DNA from: Carex sylvatica
Lineage: Eukaryota; Streptophyta; Magnoliopsida; Poales; Cyperaceae
Assembly: GCA_964058845.1 (NCBI GenBank)
Contig: CAXKVR010000485.1
Coordinates: forward strand, 1 to 29,952
Length of the DNA stretch: 29,952 nt
Direction of reading: 5' to 3'
Shown: in pieces, positions 1 to 10,926 of the stretch
Position numbering within the stretch: position 1 is the first letter of the stretch
Layout: every line of letters begins with the position of its first letter
Notes under the pieces: model-generated
What the model saw: the letters and a program-made list of their open reading frames with translations, nothing else
Databases searched by the model: none
What the model was told of the DNA's origin: nothing
Translations under genes and position numbers: made by a program

Positions 1-46
1 CAAAATTTCAAGTATAAAAAAGGTACTTGGCACATAATCAGAGCTC

Positions 47-98
47 CCCTCATTTGGTCCTCTTTGTGTCATCCCTCATTTGGTCCTCTTTGTGTCAT
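47..98. repeat. Exact 26-bp tandem duplication across the PIS stop codon
   Basis: Positions 47-72 and 73-98 are identical 26-bp units. On the minus strand each encodes the C-terminal DTKRTK followed by TGA. The first unit read (73-98) supplies the real end of the protein; the second now lies in the 3' untranslated region with its own copy of the same ending. Confidence 0.9.
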
Positions 99-3000
99 AC
101 AACACACACGAATCCGCTGCTGATTTCATCTGCAACACATAAAATTAAATGAATAATTAGCACCTAACACTTGTTTAAGTTATTAAGAAAAAAAAAAAAC
201 TATCCTTAATTATTAAAGTACCTGAATAACATTGATGAGTTGCTTTATCGCCCAACCAAACAAAGTTAACACAAATACCAACGAAACAAGGGACCTCTCA
301 GCAATTATATTCATCGATACCTGTTTCCCAAAACAAATATTAGTCTAGGCCTCCAAAACTTTAATCTACAATTAATAAAGGAAGTTCAGGTACTACACCC
401 CATCTACCTCAATATCTCCAAAACTTATTTCTAAAATGCCCAAGGAAAAAAGGTTGTATCCCTAGTTTCCAATTCTAAATTTAATCAAAACACACATATA
501 GTCTTTGGGATGTTTCTCCTTAATTATTATTGAAATAATAATTGTTATTCTGATTTTAGGAGTACTTAGGCTATTGAGGTCAGGGTCACATTTGAGAACA
601 TTGCAAAGGAAATGAATGTCTAATGAAAGCTTACATCTAATAACTTGGGGGATTCCTTGTCAGCATACAGAAATAAAATGATATATAGAACCTACAATTT
701 AAACAAACAACAACACAAAACATTACAAATCAGATATCAATGCAACTTATTAGATGCCAATATTGTAATTGTACTGTTTTATAAAAGAAAAAAAATGCTA
801 CTTTTGCTAATTCATAACCCTTTTTGTCAGTCAATTGCACAATTAAGGTAAAAATGAAACTTGATTGGGTTAAAATCAAGTAAAGAGAAGTCCTGATTAG
901 ATAGTGAGAGTTAATTCAAGATTTTAGCTACACAATAATTACATTAATAGAAAAATTAATGTTCTGATATAAACTGAAACAAAATCTACACTTAAACTTA
1001 CCAAATGTTACTGAAATAATATATATAGGTAGTAATAAACAAAATAGAAAAAATAGACAAGATCAATTATAATACCTCACAAGCGACACAACAGAAGGCC
1101 ATGAAGGGTCTATAACCGTAATAAGCTTTCAGTAACCAGTTGCTCTTATCTGTCAAATCCTTATGACTTGTTTTACCCGACAAAAAAGAACTAAAATACA
1201 AATAAAAAGGAAAACAAATGATAATATAAATACAACAAATCAAAATTTGTATCTAACGTCAATTTTCAGAATAATCAAGGGGAATAATGCACCAAAAGAT
1301 TACAAGCTCAACATTTAGCACTATTTTGGTCACTGGGGTATTGGCATATCGTGTCGATACATTTCCACTGAGTTGGTCACTAAAGTAAAATGGACAGCAC
1401 ATATTTTCCTGGAAGCATCCAATTAACTCAGTACAATTGAGGAGGAGCTGAATAGGAATTGAAAAATCTGTAGATTCCTCATTTATGTCTGGTTCTAATT
1501 ACACATATCAAGTAAATTTAAGGTCTTTTCAGGAAACAGACAAGAAATAAGACAGATGTATAAATACCTATACATTTGAAGCCAATGGCTTGCGATATCC
1601 AATCCAAGCAATGCCAAAAAAATCAATCCTGGGCTATAAAGGAATATTCGAACAAAATGGGTTTATCTGCTAACAGCCTAATATTTAGTTTTTAAAGGAA
1701 TGAGGGGCAAGTGCTTACCTATAAAACTGGGAGAGGAGTGCCAATAAACAAGCAGTGCTAACCCTGTATATAAAAAAAAAAAAAAACACATAGAAATAGT
1801 TCAAAAGCGCTGAATATGTCACTGGCAAGTAAAAAACAAGATATGACAAAGGCCAAAGCAATTAATTTATATCCTTCTCCAACAAAACTCGGATAGCTTC
1901 AAATGACGAAAATGAACCATTGACAGGCCAAGTGTTTGAATTCAAAAAATTTAGCTTCCAAGTTTTATTTGTACAAGATCGAGAGGTTGAACAATGAACT
2001 ATTTTTCATTTTTCAACCCCTTGATCTTGTACAAATCAAACTTGAAAAATAAAATATTTGGTCAAAAGCGCTAAATATAAACGTAGAAATAGTTCAAAGC
2101 GCTAAATATGTCACTGGCAAGTAAAAAGCAAGATATGACAAAGGCCAAAACAATTAATTTACATCATTGATCTTATAAATAAAGCCCAATTTATTTATTT
2201 CATATTTTCTTTAAAGAAAAAAAGAAGAAAAAGTATACCTGTCGGTTACCATATCAAGCACAGCTCCAAAGGTAGACACTGTAAGAAATATAAGGATTCT
2301 AAATCAGTTCCAGTTATATATACTTCATCAATTTGCAAAAGCAACAGCCATCTGTTTTTGTGCCTCTTAACATGCACCAACAGCATTCTTGACTAAATAC
2401 AGATATACATGTTCTTAGAGAGGTAATAAATTTAACCTTGATTGAATTTTCTTGCCAAGTAGCCATCCAATCCATCACAGACAAAACTAAAAAAGGACAA
2501 AAAATAATCAATGAAATATAAGCTCGTCAACCTAGAAAGTGACTAAATTATTACTGTACCAGTACCAGTTATGGCTGTACATTGAAATGTAATATCATAC
2601 AAAGACTTTACCTGCAGTAGCAGGAGATAGAAAACACAGAAAAAGAAAATGATTCATGATTACAAGTAAAAAACATTCAGTACACTTTGTACTAAATAAA
2701 TAATCGTATAGTGAATTTAAACTAACCTGAAGAAGTAAAGGAAAGCAAAAAGAGGCTTATTTGTATAGCAAAGTGCAAATCCGCCACAGTTTATTATCAC
2801 TCTTATGTATCCTGTGTACCGAAAATACATAATTATTAGAAAAGGAAGATTAAAGCAAGAGGATATTATTATATATTAAAAGTTGTTCTTAGTATTTGAT
2901 GCTAGATTGAAATATCAGCCTGCGCTCAAAGGTCCTGTCCCTTTAATTAAGCACATATCACAAATTGCAAATTATATATTCTTCTCCAATTAATCCCTAA

Positions 3001-3352
3001 ATTGACCCTCAATTGTGAAATAACCCTGAGCTTGAATTAACACTGTTGAGCCATAATGCCCACTAAGACTTCCTTTTGCAGTTTGCAGTTCAAACCAAAT
3101 TTAACCTCAAATCTTATAACTGCTCGTCCATGTACAAAATCTACCAGATGCAAATAAATAAGAAAAGACAAAGGTTTTAAGCCCAGTAATGATACAATAT
3201 GCGGGAGCATTCCAATCAATACAGGTATGAGTATACTTGGCTCTAAGATCTAGATGCAATATAAGGTAAAATATGCAGTCTAATCACATACCTATTATAT
3301 TAGGAATGTAGAGATACACTGACAGTTCATCCTTCTTAGATGGTTGTGCCAT
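76..3352 (-). CDS. PIS1: Phosphatidylinositol synthase (CDP-diacylglycerol--inositol 3-phosphatidyltransferase), complete, 10 coding exons
   Basis: Makes phosphatidylinositol from CDP-diacylglycerol and myo-inositol, normally in ER or Golgi membranes. My exon model on the minus strand is 3292-3352, 2727-2811, 2437-2486, 2239-2278, 1719-1763, 1568-1633, 1076-1190, 635-691, 222-320 and 76-129. All introns are GT-AG and phases agree, giving 672 nt or 223 residues; about 227 is usual in plants. Residues 56-78 hold a perfect CDP-alcohol phosphatidyltransferase signature: DG, two residues, AR, eight residues, G, three residues, D, three residues, D. Other family landmarks are VYLYIPNIIGYIRV at residues 12-25, ASHWLQMYS in exon 6, GKTSHKD in exon 7 and FGWAIKQLINVIQMKSAAD near the C terminus. 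The start at 3352 has G at -3 and +4. I recognised the family by eye; no search was run. Confidence 0.95.
1791..2162. repeat. Intronic direct repeat (about 80 bp) flanking a 33-bp-arm hairpin
   Basis: Positions 1791-1871 and 2084-2162 are near-identical direct copies sharing TAGAAATAGTTCAAA, TGTCACTGGCAAGTAAAAA and GATATGACAAAGGCCAAA. Between them, near 1955-2045, is an inverted repeat whose arms share TTTGTACAAGATC with a loop of about 20 bp. It lies in the intron between PIS exons 4 and 5 and probably records a local duplication or a small foldback insertion. Confidence 0.75.
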
Positions 3353-3839
3353 TTCATCAAGCACTTAGTGATATATAATTCCAATTGATAGTCCGATTCA
3401 CTGAGGAAAAAGATGAAACAATAATATGGTTAACTACAATAAATACAAAATGCTAGATTAAATTGAAGTATATGAAAAAGTGACAAGAGAACCTGTCCAT
3501 TATCAATTGAAAAAGGAAAAGTAAAAGCCAAAAGGAGCAAAGAGAGAGAAAATGGAAAGGATCAAAAGATGAGAAGAGAGAAGGTACAGTCATTTTATTT
3601 AGTGAAAAGGGACTTAGAAAGAATGGAATGTATCCAAGGAGTTGGCTTCAGGAGTTGGCTTCAGACAAGAGCGTGTGGAAGTCAGCGATCCACGTACCAA
3701 AACCATGACCTAGGAAATATTGTTTAGGGGTAGTATTATAGGCCTTAGGTCATAGGACTAGCGATTCAGGGTCAAAGACGTAGAGTTTAGAACTTTGACT
3801 CCTACAATCTATAGTTTAGGCATAATATAATTAGGACTA

Positions 3840-4056
3840 GGATTAGGATGATTATTATTATTGATACCATTATTACTATTAGTATTACTACTACTATTAC
3901 TATTAGTATTACTACTACTATTACTATTACTATTATTATTTTTACTACTATTTTATTACTATTGACCTTGACTCTATGATTATGATTGGGTTTCATTTCT
4001 AGCCTACCACAACTTATTTGGGACTAAAGGCTTGGTTGTTGTTGTTGTTGTTGTTT
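3840..4056. mobile_element. ATT/ACT-rich microsatellite and SINE-like 3' end with (TTG)n tail
   Basis: Positions 3845-3965 are a degenerate ATT/ACT trinucleotide tract. It is followed by CTAGCCTACCACAACTT, TTTGGGACTAAAGGCTTG and six TTG units (4000-4056). That tail is the widespread plant motif I associate, from memory, with Au-type SINE 3' ends. The 5' promoter half (A and B boxes) and a target duplication were not found, so this is at most a truncated copy. Confidence 0.35.
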
Positions 4057-4855
4057 GAAAAAGGTGACATCTGTTTCAATGGAGAAGAGAAGAGTGGGTA
4101 CTCCCATGTATGGACAATTTGATGTGGACCCAAATTTGAACCATCCAAGCAACAAGTGATGAAGAACATTGATTATCAACTATGTCGAGAAAATTGGGAA
4201 ACTTCATTGATATAACGAAGTTAGATTCCTTTCAGATGAATACAAGTAATTATGAATTTATGACTTATTCTTTTTCACATAAAGATCAAGTTGGAGGTAA
4301 TGAGTTTGAGTTTAATAAGCTGATGCATGAAATAATGTCTCATGTGTTATATATACTGTGTGCCTTTGAGTATTTACAGTAACTAGTAAACTAAATCGAA
4401 ACTAACCAGGTTACATCAGGCAACAATCAAACACCTTTCAGATATAAAACAGACAGTAAATACCATGTTCTTCAATTTATTTATTTTAAAATACAGTTGG
4501 CAGCATTTAGTTGTCATAATTTTTAAGAATGAAGTTGGTCGTTGAAGCCTCCAAGATTTTGATAAAAAAAATTGAAGACGAAGAGCAGATCAAGAAATTA
4601 TTCAACAAAGCTCGGAATAAAATTGTAAGCTTATCTTACTCTTTAGTAAAATGCCTAGAGTCAAAGAAATAAACCCACTAATGATTGAAAAAACGCAAGA
4701 AAATGAACTTACAAAAAGGGTATTGACTAAAAACAACCAAAATTTAAACTGAGAATCTGATGCAAAGAATGTTAAGAATTGACAGATCTAGTGTTTAGAA
4801 CATTGCTCAGGACTCCAGATACATAGATAAGAAATAGAGGAAGTCGAATGGATAC
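4057..4855. other. PIS leader-intron region with no recognised gene
   Basis: Two short plus-strand frames read like isolated exons. One begins with an ATG at 4182. The other spans 4529-4624: 32 codons starting MKLVVEASKILIKKI and ending at GTAAGC, a good donor. I recognise neither, and no flanking exons were found. They may be chance frames or gene debris. Confidence 0.3.
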
Positions 4856-5209
4856 CTTTAATGGTCCACGGCGGAAGGGAGAGATCGAAGGAGACGACAG
4901 TTGGCCTCGACAGATGAAGAGGGATAGAGAGAAGAGGAGGAGGTGTGATCTTCGGTGAGGGATGAATGGATGATCTCACCTGACGACCGTGCAAGTCGCG
5001 GCCAGGAAGAAGCCCTGGAGAGACGAGAGAGGGATTGGTCAGAGAGCGATAGACTGATAGATAGAAAGAAATGGAGGTGTCCATTAGTTTCTTATGTTAA
5101 TGCAGTCATGGGATTTAACGGAACGGATTTTGGGCGGTCCGACGGGATGATCCGACGGCTAGCAGATTGTCTGATAGGCATCAAGATTCGTACGTATCTG
5201 TATGGAAGT

Positions 5210-5385
5210 TTGATCTGGCACCGGACCGCATCAGATTCCATTTGTGAAATAGACGAAACGACTTGGCACCGGATCGTATCAGATTCCATCAGGAGGATGA
5301 GGATCGGATCGGATCGGATGGACTGATCCGGCTGATTGGCATCAGATTCACTTAATCAAACTGTTTTATCGAAATAGACGAAAAG
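5210..5385. repeat. Imperfect short repeats in the intergenic PIS promoter region
   Basis: The unit GGCACCGGA(C/T)CG(C/T)ATCAGATTCCAT occurs at about 5217-5242 and 5265-5290. A GATCG run follows near 5296-5320, and GAAATAGACGAAA occurs at 5245-5257 and 5370-5382. The block lies between the PIS leader and the MULE left end. No function can be assigned. Confidence 0.7.
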
Positions 5386-5421
5386 AAAGTATTCGGATGT
5401 CCTGTAGGTTCTAGATAACTA

Positions 5422-5430
5422 TTATTTTAT
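5422..5430. repeat. Left 9-bp target-site duplication of the Pack-MULE
   Basis: TTATTTTAT directly abuts the first base of the left TIR and is identical to 16554-16562. Confidence 0.93.
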
Positions 5431-5822
5431 GGGGTTGTCTAGAATGCAGCACTTTGATTTTGACTGTAGTGCAGTAAAATTAAAATGCAATCTCAATCGT
5501 TGATTTTATCTATTGAATGGCTTGGATTAGATAGGCTGTATAACTCTCTGACGTTAAATTAAACAGAAAAAACTTTTTCGGAAGGGTAAAATAGTCCGTT
5601 TATTTCTTATTTTCCTACACTCCGTCTACGTCGCCTGCTTCTCTCCGCTTCTGCTTCTCTCTCGTCCTAGCCGCCTGTCTTCTCTCTTGTCTCATCCTCG
5701 CCGCCTCCGCCTACTCAAGACGCATCTAGACGCGATTTTCTCCCTTAAACCCAAACCCAAATCCTTACGCCTCTATGCATCTCTGCCTCTCCACTTCGCT
5801 CACGCGCCGCCCCTCTCCGCAC
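5431..5822 (+). repeat. Left terminal inverted repeat (392 bp) of the Pack-MULE
   Basis: Reverse complement of 16151-16553 with 7 substitutions and one 11-bp gap (about 98% identity outside the gap). The outer part is AT-rich. From about 5610 it is strongly CT-rich, like a plant 5' leader, and contains CCCTTAAACCCAAACCC, which resembles a telo-box-type promoter motif. It faces inward, so it could act as promoter and leader for plus-strand transcripts. Similarity stops at CTCTCCGCAC. Confidence 0.93.
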
Positions 5823-6097
5823 CGTGCCTCTTTCAGACCATCTCGCAGCAACGAAGAAATGCGTCTCTCCTCTTAGGTACTTCTCTCTACATGGATTATC
5901 TTTCTAAAATCCTTCCTCCTCTTCTCACCTTCTTCCCCATCCAACCATTTCACCACAGAAACAAATCCCAATTCAAAATCATCACCACAACAATTCACCA
6001 TGCTAATGCACCTCTCTCTCTCTCCTCATCTCCGCCACCCCATAACTCCTCCTTTCTCCCACTCTCTCTTCACCTCACCCTTATTCTCTCTGTCCAG
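5823..6097 (+). other. CT-rich exon next to the left TIR; possible captured transit-peptide exon
   Basis: The segment ends in a good donor (CTGTCCAG/GTATAAA). From an ATG at 6000 it could read MLMHLSLSPHLRHPITPP and end in FSLSR: rich in S, L, P, H and basic residues, poor in acidic ones, and so like an organelle-targeting peptide. Another frame has an ATG at 5891 (MDYLSKILPPLL). Composition also fits a plain untranslated leader. No partner exon of the same gene was recognised, so this could be a third captured fragment or just the spliced leader of TIR-driven transcripts. Confidence 0.3.
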
Positions 6098-6880
6098 GTA
6101 TAAAATCTCTTACTGGTACATTAAATTTAGGTAATTAGTACACTTGATGAAATTTGGTTCGTACATGCTGTTGTATATCAGTACCAAGTAGTTGAATTTT
6201 CTGATTTAAGTGCTACTTTCTTATTTAGAAGCAAAAATAAGTTCCAAAATTAGATCTATTTTGGTCAAATTGAAATTTGAGGTGGGTTCTCTTCTGGGTA
6301 CCATTTGAATTTGAAAATAAATTTGACCAAAATAGACCTTCTTTACTGAGTACTGTACCACCTGAATGGTACTGGTACTTCTCCGTACCATTCTTCTTTA
6401 CTAAATACTCTCCGCCTGTACCACCTGAATTTGACTCAGGCTTGGTACCAGTATCACAAACTATAGTAAATATAGTACTTCGTAAGTGATAATAACTATA
6501 GTACTTCTAATATCAGTTTAAATATAGATTGACCCCCATTTGTTGGTCTTTTATTTTTATAAGAAGTAAAAAATGAAACTAATTAGGATTTCAGCAGCTT
6601 GGTTTAAGTTTCATTACCAGTTCCAAAGCAATCAAATGTAATATACTAGTCGACTTGTCAAATAGACGTCAATAAATCATGGTTCAAAACTATCCTTTGA
6701 CTTTGTAACCAACCACCTTCCCCATGAATTTCACTGGTAGAGGTTCGATGCGATGGCATGACTCGATACGGATTACATTTCTTTTTCAGTCTAGTTTCTT
6801 TCTTGCCTAAATTATGTACCTGGATTCAAATAAGAATGGATTAACATCAGTGCAAATTAACTCGCAGCCTGTTAAACCTT
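6098..6880. other. Non-coding stretch inside the Pack-MULE with a hairpin and short repeats
   Basis: No gene was recognised. An inverted repeat with arms TCTATTTTGGTCAAATT and AATTTGACCAAAATAGA lies near 6255-6337. A direct repeat containing TGTACCACCTGAAT occurs near 6356 and 6417. GATTGACCCCCATTTG at 6527 is mirrored by GAATGGGGGGTCAATC near 7412, which may mark a nested insertion; no duplication confirms it. Confidence 0.4.
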
Positions 6881-6889
6881 TCCGTTTCT

Positions 6890-7135
6890 TTTCTTCCTGT
6901 TAAACCTCCCTCGCTCTCCTGTCGGCCCAACAAACCGCCGCCGCCACCACCACCACCACCACTGTTTCCCCTACCGCGCTAGCCACCAGCGGCCCCTTTC
7001 CCCTACCGCACGCTCCAGACGCGCCACCCTCTCTTTGCAACCTCACAAACTTTAGCTCTCGCCTCCGACCAGTGACACCGACCTCATTGGGAATCTGCCT
7101 CCGCGTTGTGCTGGTCTCCTTCGTGCTAAGTCAAG
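6890..7135 (+). other. GC- and CT-rich probable 5' leader exon of the captured TRM7 fragment
   Basis: Starts around CCTGTTAAACCTCCCTCGC, contains CCG and CCA triplet runs, and ends in a donor (GTCAAG/GTTCATC). Base composition contrasts with the AT-rich flanks and fits an untranslated first exon. It lies upstream of the TRM7 start codon exon, whose own acceptor is at 7760-7761. Assignment to TRM7 rests on position only. Confidence 0.4.
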
Positions 7136-7451
7136 GTTCATCTCTATCTCTCTCAAGTCTCAATTACAATTGGTTTTCCTCATTTACTGTTTATTCTTTC
7201 AATTTTAAGAAAAATGTATCTTTCATATACCTGCTAATTATGAGGTTCTCTAGTTTCCTCTTTTTTCTATATCGACGATGTATGCAACGAAAATGTTCAT
7301 ATCAACAATTAAAGATACAAGCCAAGAGATGTAAGTATTTAAGCACCAGTACCAGTCGGTACCAGCAGGTTTGTTGATCTGTACACGGTATTAGTCTGTA
7401 TCAGTACCGAAGGTGAATGGGGGGTCAATCATATAAAATTTCCATGCTACG

Positions 7452-7557
7452 TATGGGGGTCAATTTTACGATACACATAGCATGTTACTCTAAACTAGAA
7501 ATAATGTATAAATACAAAAAAAAATTGAAATTTAATGAGGGTCAATTGACCCCCATA
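7452..7557. repeat. Small inverted repeat (13-bp arms), possible MITE
   Basis: ATGGGGGTCAATT at 7453-7465 and AATTGACCCCCAT at 7544-7556 are perfect inverted copies about 80 bp apart in an AT-rich setting. No convincing target duplication was found. Confidence 0.45.
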
Positions 7558-7590
7558 TGGCTCATGTGTAAACGCCTCTGGGTGACCAGT

Positions 7591-7679
7591 ATATAAGTGT
7601 TAGGCCAGTTCATTTGTGCAGATATAACTGTTAGGCCAGTTCTTGTGCAGATATAAGTGTTAGGCCAGTTCATTTGTGG
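7591..7679. repeat. Three tandem copies of a roughly 30-bp unit
   Basis: ATATAAGTGTTAGGCCAGTT with TCATTTGTG recurs at 7591-7621, 7622-7650 and 7651-7679; the middle copy is 2 bp shorter and has one substitution. It lies just upstream of the TRM7 start exon. Confidence 0.85.
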
Positions 7680-7784
7680 TTTTAATATCTAAAAGGCAAA
7701 ACTAGGAGTTAATTAAGCTCATTCGATATGTAACTTATCTTAGTTGCATTATATTTTCCAGTTTTTCTTCCTGAAGACGAGAGG

Positions 7785-9468
7785 ATGGGAAAAGCGTCAA
7801 AGGACAAAAGGGACATATACTATAGGAAGGCTAAGGAGGAAGGATGGCGTGCACGTAGCGCTTTCAAGCTTCTCCAAATCGACGAGGAGTTCAACATTTT
7901 TTATGGTTTCTTCAATGATTCTGTCCCATCTTTCATAATTCCTATATATTCTTGTTTTTAACTTGAGTTCCTGTTCTGGTCCTGGAAGTTTTAAAGTTCC
8001 AACTTTGGTCCCTGACATTTTATCTGCATCATCCTTTTCTTTTTTTTTCCTTTTTTTCCTTATTGTTATCCAGTCAAAGGACTTAAGGAAATCCTAGTCA
8101 GCACTAATGTGGAGTAGCCGCTTTCTTGTTTGTATGGTACATAACCGCAACAACTTGTTCCTCATTTGTTGACTAAGATTATTTTGTTATATTAAAGATT
8201 AAAGAAAAAGTGATGGTGGGGACCCAATGGTACAAATTGTGATGTGAAATCCTAAAGAACCAGAAACCTTGAAACTCTTAACCAAATCAGGAAAAGGGTA
8301 AGAAACTAACAATAAGGAGATGAACTGTTACTTTGTTTATTTATTTGTCTCACTTCTTTTTTTAATAATTAGCAAAACATTGGGTGCAGGTGTGAAATGT
8401 GTGGTTGATTTGTGTGCTGCTCCTGGAAGCTGGAGTCAGGTTTCTTACTTTTTTCACCTCTATTAGTAGTGTTCTCCGTCTTATATTTTCATGCCTCATT
8501 TTTTATGTTATGATGTACATTCACTCTTAAGTCCATCAATGTTGAATGCATCTGTTAGAGATTATAAGCATATATTACATAGCTTTGCCACAGCCAGATC
8601 ATACTTAGTGCCACATTGAACATATTGGCTGTTTCAGTATACTGTATATGATTCTGTTATCTGTTTGGGATCAAGTATGGAACTTTATCGGTATTCCTAC
8701 CAAGAAAATGCCTGCTTTGAATAAGACTACAGTTGATGATAATGTAGGGATGGATTGGATAATTGAGGATAAATTTCTGCTAATGAGGCTTAGTTGCATT
8801 ATTAACAGTAAACTGAGGTTCCTAATGTTATAGTTGAAGGTTGACATTTGCTTTCTTAGACCTTGTCTTGTCACCTTAAAAAATATAGTAGTGAGCTAAT
8901 TTAGGTTGTCAGACAACTGCTTGGACATAAAAAGAATGACCACAATTTCCCTGTAAAACATGGAGAATATTGAATCTTTTTCTCTTTTAAGGCTGCTTGC
9001 CGTAAAGAGGTAGGCTTAAACCCTAATTCTCATCTTATGGTAGATTGTGCTCATTTGGGGTATACAGTGGGGATTTCTTGGTGAGCTAAAGAGAGAGGAG
9101 ATAATTGGTGGGGTATTTGTTGCAGGTGAGGAGGGTCTTAAATCTGAATAAAGCTGATATTATCTCTGGGTTTTGACTTTTGACCACAAGTCTGCTTCTC
9201 TGTCAAAGTTGCTGTTTTTGGCAATGTGTCCCCATTTTCATTTAGGTTTTTTTTTTTGGAAACCTTGAATGTTCAAGAGAAGGATTTTTCCACATGCTGT
9301 TTAGCTTAAAAATATAGGACTGGAGTTTGAAACCTTTCCAATTTTAGTTCCTTAGAAATTGTCTCAAGCTTTAATTGTATGTGCAATATGAGTTATGATT
9401 GTACACTGTTTTTTGCAGGTTTTGAGCCGTAAGTTATATGTTCCGGCAAAATTGTCACCTGAGAGCAG
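7785..9468 (+). pseudogene. TRM7: TRM7/FTSJ1-type tRNA 2'-O-methyltransferase, 5' fragment (73 codons)
   Basis: The intact family enzyme (RrmJ/FtsJ fold) 2'-O-methylates the tRNA anticodon loop at positions 32 and 34 using S-adenosylmethionine. Three coding exons are seen: 7785-7905, 8390-8439 and 9419-9468, joined by GT-AG introns in consistent phase (221 nt). They give [20 protein letters not shown], then the AFKLLQI region, the SAM-binding motif I DLCAAPGSWSQ (residues 47-57), and LSRKLYVPAKLSPES. Lys28 matches the first catalytic lysine of the K-D-K-E tetrad; the other three catalytic residues lie in exons that are absent. No continuation was found between 9469 and 12953. It sits inside the Pack-MULE, so it is a captured 5' piece of a complete gene elsewhere. 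It cannot make an active enzyme. Confidence 0.9.
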
Positions 9469-10926
9469 GTAAACATCTCTAATTGATCAATATGAGCATC
9501 TTTTTAATTATAAATTGTACATATTAACTATCTAACCCATTTACAAAGACACCCAAAAGCTTTTTCTCGCAATAATAATTTAGCCAAACATTGAACATTT
9601 GTGAATATTCTGAAAGAAGAACAAAAGTGTGTAAATTATACTTTCGGTTCCCAGTTTGTATATATTTATTCAAGAGAAATTTTATAATGTCAAGATGCCA
9701 AAAGACATTGGAAAATTGACACACACAGCTGTTGTTTGTTTTCAGCTTATTTGGAACTCAAAGAGAAAAAAATGGAGGGATATACCTTACTCTTCATATT
9801 ACTGTTAAGGGTTGGGTAATGCTTCCAAGTTGCAAATATTAGAAAAGCTGGGTCCATTAAATCCATTCAGTTGTAGTTGGCTTCTAAAGCTTTTTGTTAG
9901 TTTGGACTTGTTTGTTTGTTTTTAGTTCTGTTTAGTTTCTGATAGATAATTTTTTTATGATTTATGTGTTGTGTCTATTTTGAGATTGTTAAACTTATAT
10001 TTTCATTGTATTTTTTCGTGAGATAATAAGAATATATAAATAACTAACAATCATCACAATTTGCGAACTGAAATGAATTGTTGTTTTTTTGTAAAGCTTT
10101 CTTTTCATTAATCATCACACATTCACATAATAAAAAGAGGAATGAAAATAACCCATCAAAACGTATATATTAGAACGTTTATATACACAAATTAGTGCTA
10201 CATGAATCAATATCTCCATTAAACTTATATATTTCACAAAATAATTACCAATATTGCATCATGAATTATAATTTTATATTTATTATCGAATTATTGATAC
10301 ACGTGAAAAATTTAGATGACCACAATGATAATTCAGCATAATTCAAGGGACTTTTGAGAGTATCAACAAGATTTGTATAAGATTCTAAAAAATTACAAAA
10401 ATTTATGTGATCTTTTGAGACATTTGATATTAATTTAACAATTTTATTAAATTAATAATCACTATAAATTTATTAAGCCATCATAACGTTTTAATTTTAT
10501 ATTCCATTTGTTTCTATTATTAGTTCAATTTCTCCAAACTTGATTGGAATATTCTCTCTTTATCTTGTACTTACATTGTTAGTATAATTAGAAAATTTAA
10601 ATATGTTATAACATTGAAAATTAATGAGAAGCTGACTCAAAAAAATATAGATATATGTTATAACATTAAATATCAAATTGTATTTTGTATAGATATATAT
10701 AGTTATAGAAAAAACCAAAAAAAAATTTTACACATTAAAAATTAAAAATTTATTATTATTTAATATAGCATATATAATTATAGACTTAAGTAATTTTAAT
10801 TAAAAAAACTAATTTAGCTTACTATTTTCAACAGTCGCAAATTTAGAATCCGTAACACCCCAGGTACCTGAGGTGCAAGTCATAAATCGGGAAGATATTT
10901 GTGAAGATATTTTTTAATTATTGTAG
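9469..10926. other. AT-rich non-coding stretch of the Pack-MULE, no gene seen
   Basis: Starts as the intron after the third TRM7 exon and becomes very AT-rich (10080-10860). No transposase motif or coding exon was recognised. TAAAGCTTTTTGTTAGTTTGG near 9890 is echoed by TAAAGCTTCTTGTTAGTTTG near 11702, so these two points may bracket a secondarily acquired segment that holds the protease exons. Confidence 0.4.

Larger units (their letters stand above)
3353..5085 (-). promoter_or_regulatory. 5' leader of the PIS gene, with a probable leader intron
   Basis: Directly upstream of the start codon is a good acceptor (TTTTTCCTCAG, AG at 3401-3402), leaving 48 nt of leader beside the ATG. A CT-rich segment at about 4856-5085 ends in a strong donor (CATTAAAG/GTATCC) and fits a first, non-coding exon, which would make the leader intron about 1.45 kb. 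A second donor-like site (GTCGTCAG/GTGAGATC, near 4980) could end the exon earlier. The transcription start is not visible and no clear TATA box was seen. An ATG near 5084 opens a 98-codon frame through the CT-rich exon; its composition looks like leader, not protein. Confidence 0.5.

Noticed and set aside
3802..3996. Minus-strand frame rich in I and V that looks like a membrane peptide
   Set aside because: It is a translation of the ATT/ACT trinucleotide tract.
5687..6103. 138-codon plus-strand frame
   Set aside because: It starts at TTG, runs through the TIR leader, and its first third is repeated in the right TIR. Only the part after 5823 is considered, as a possible exon.
9469..10926. 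Search for a MURA transposase in the Pack-MULE
   Set aside because: No frame with transposase motifs was seen here or in 11679-12953; the AT-rich stretch is full of stops.
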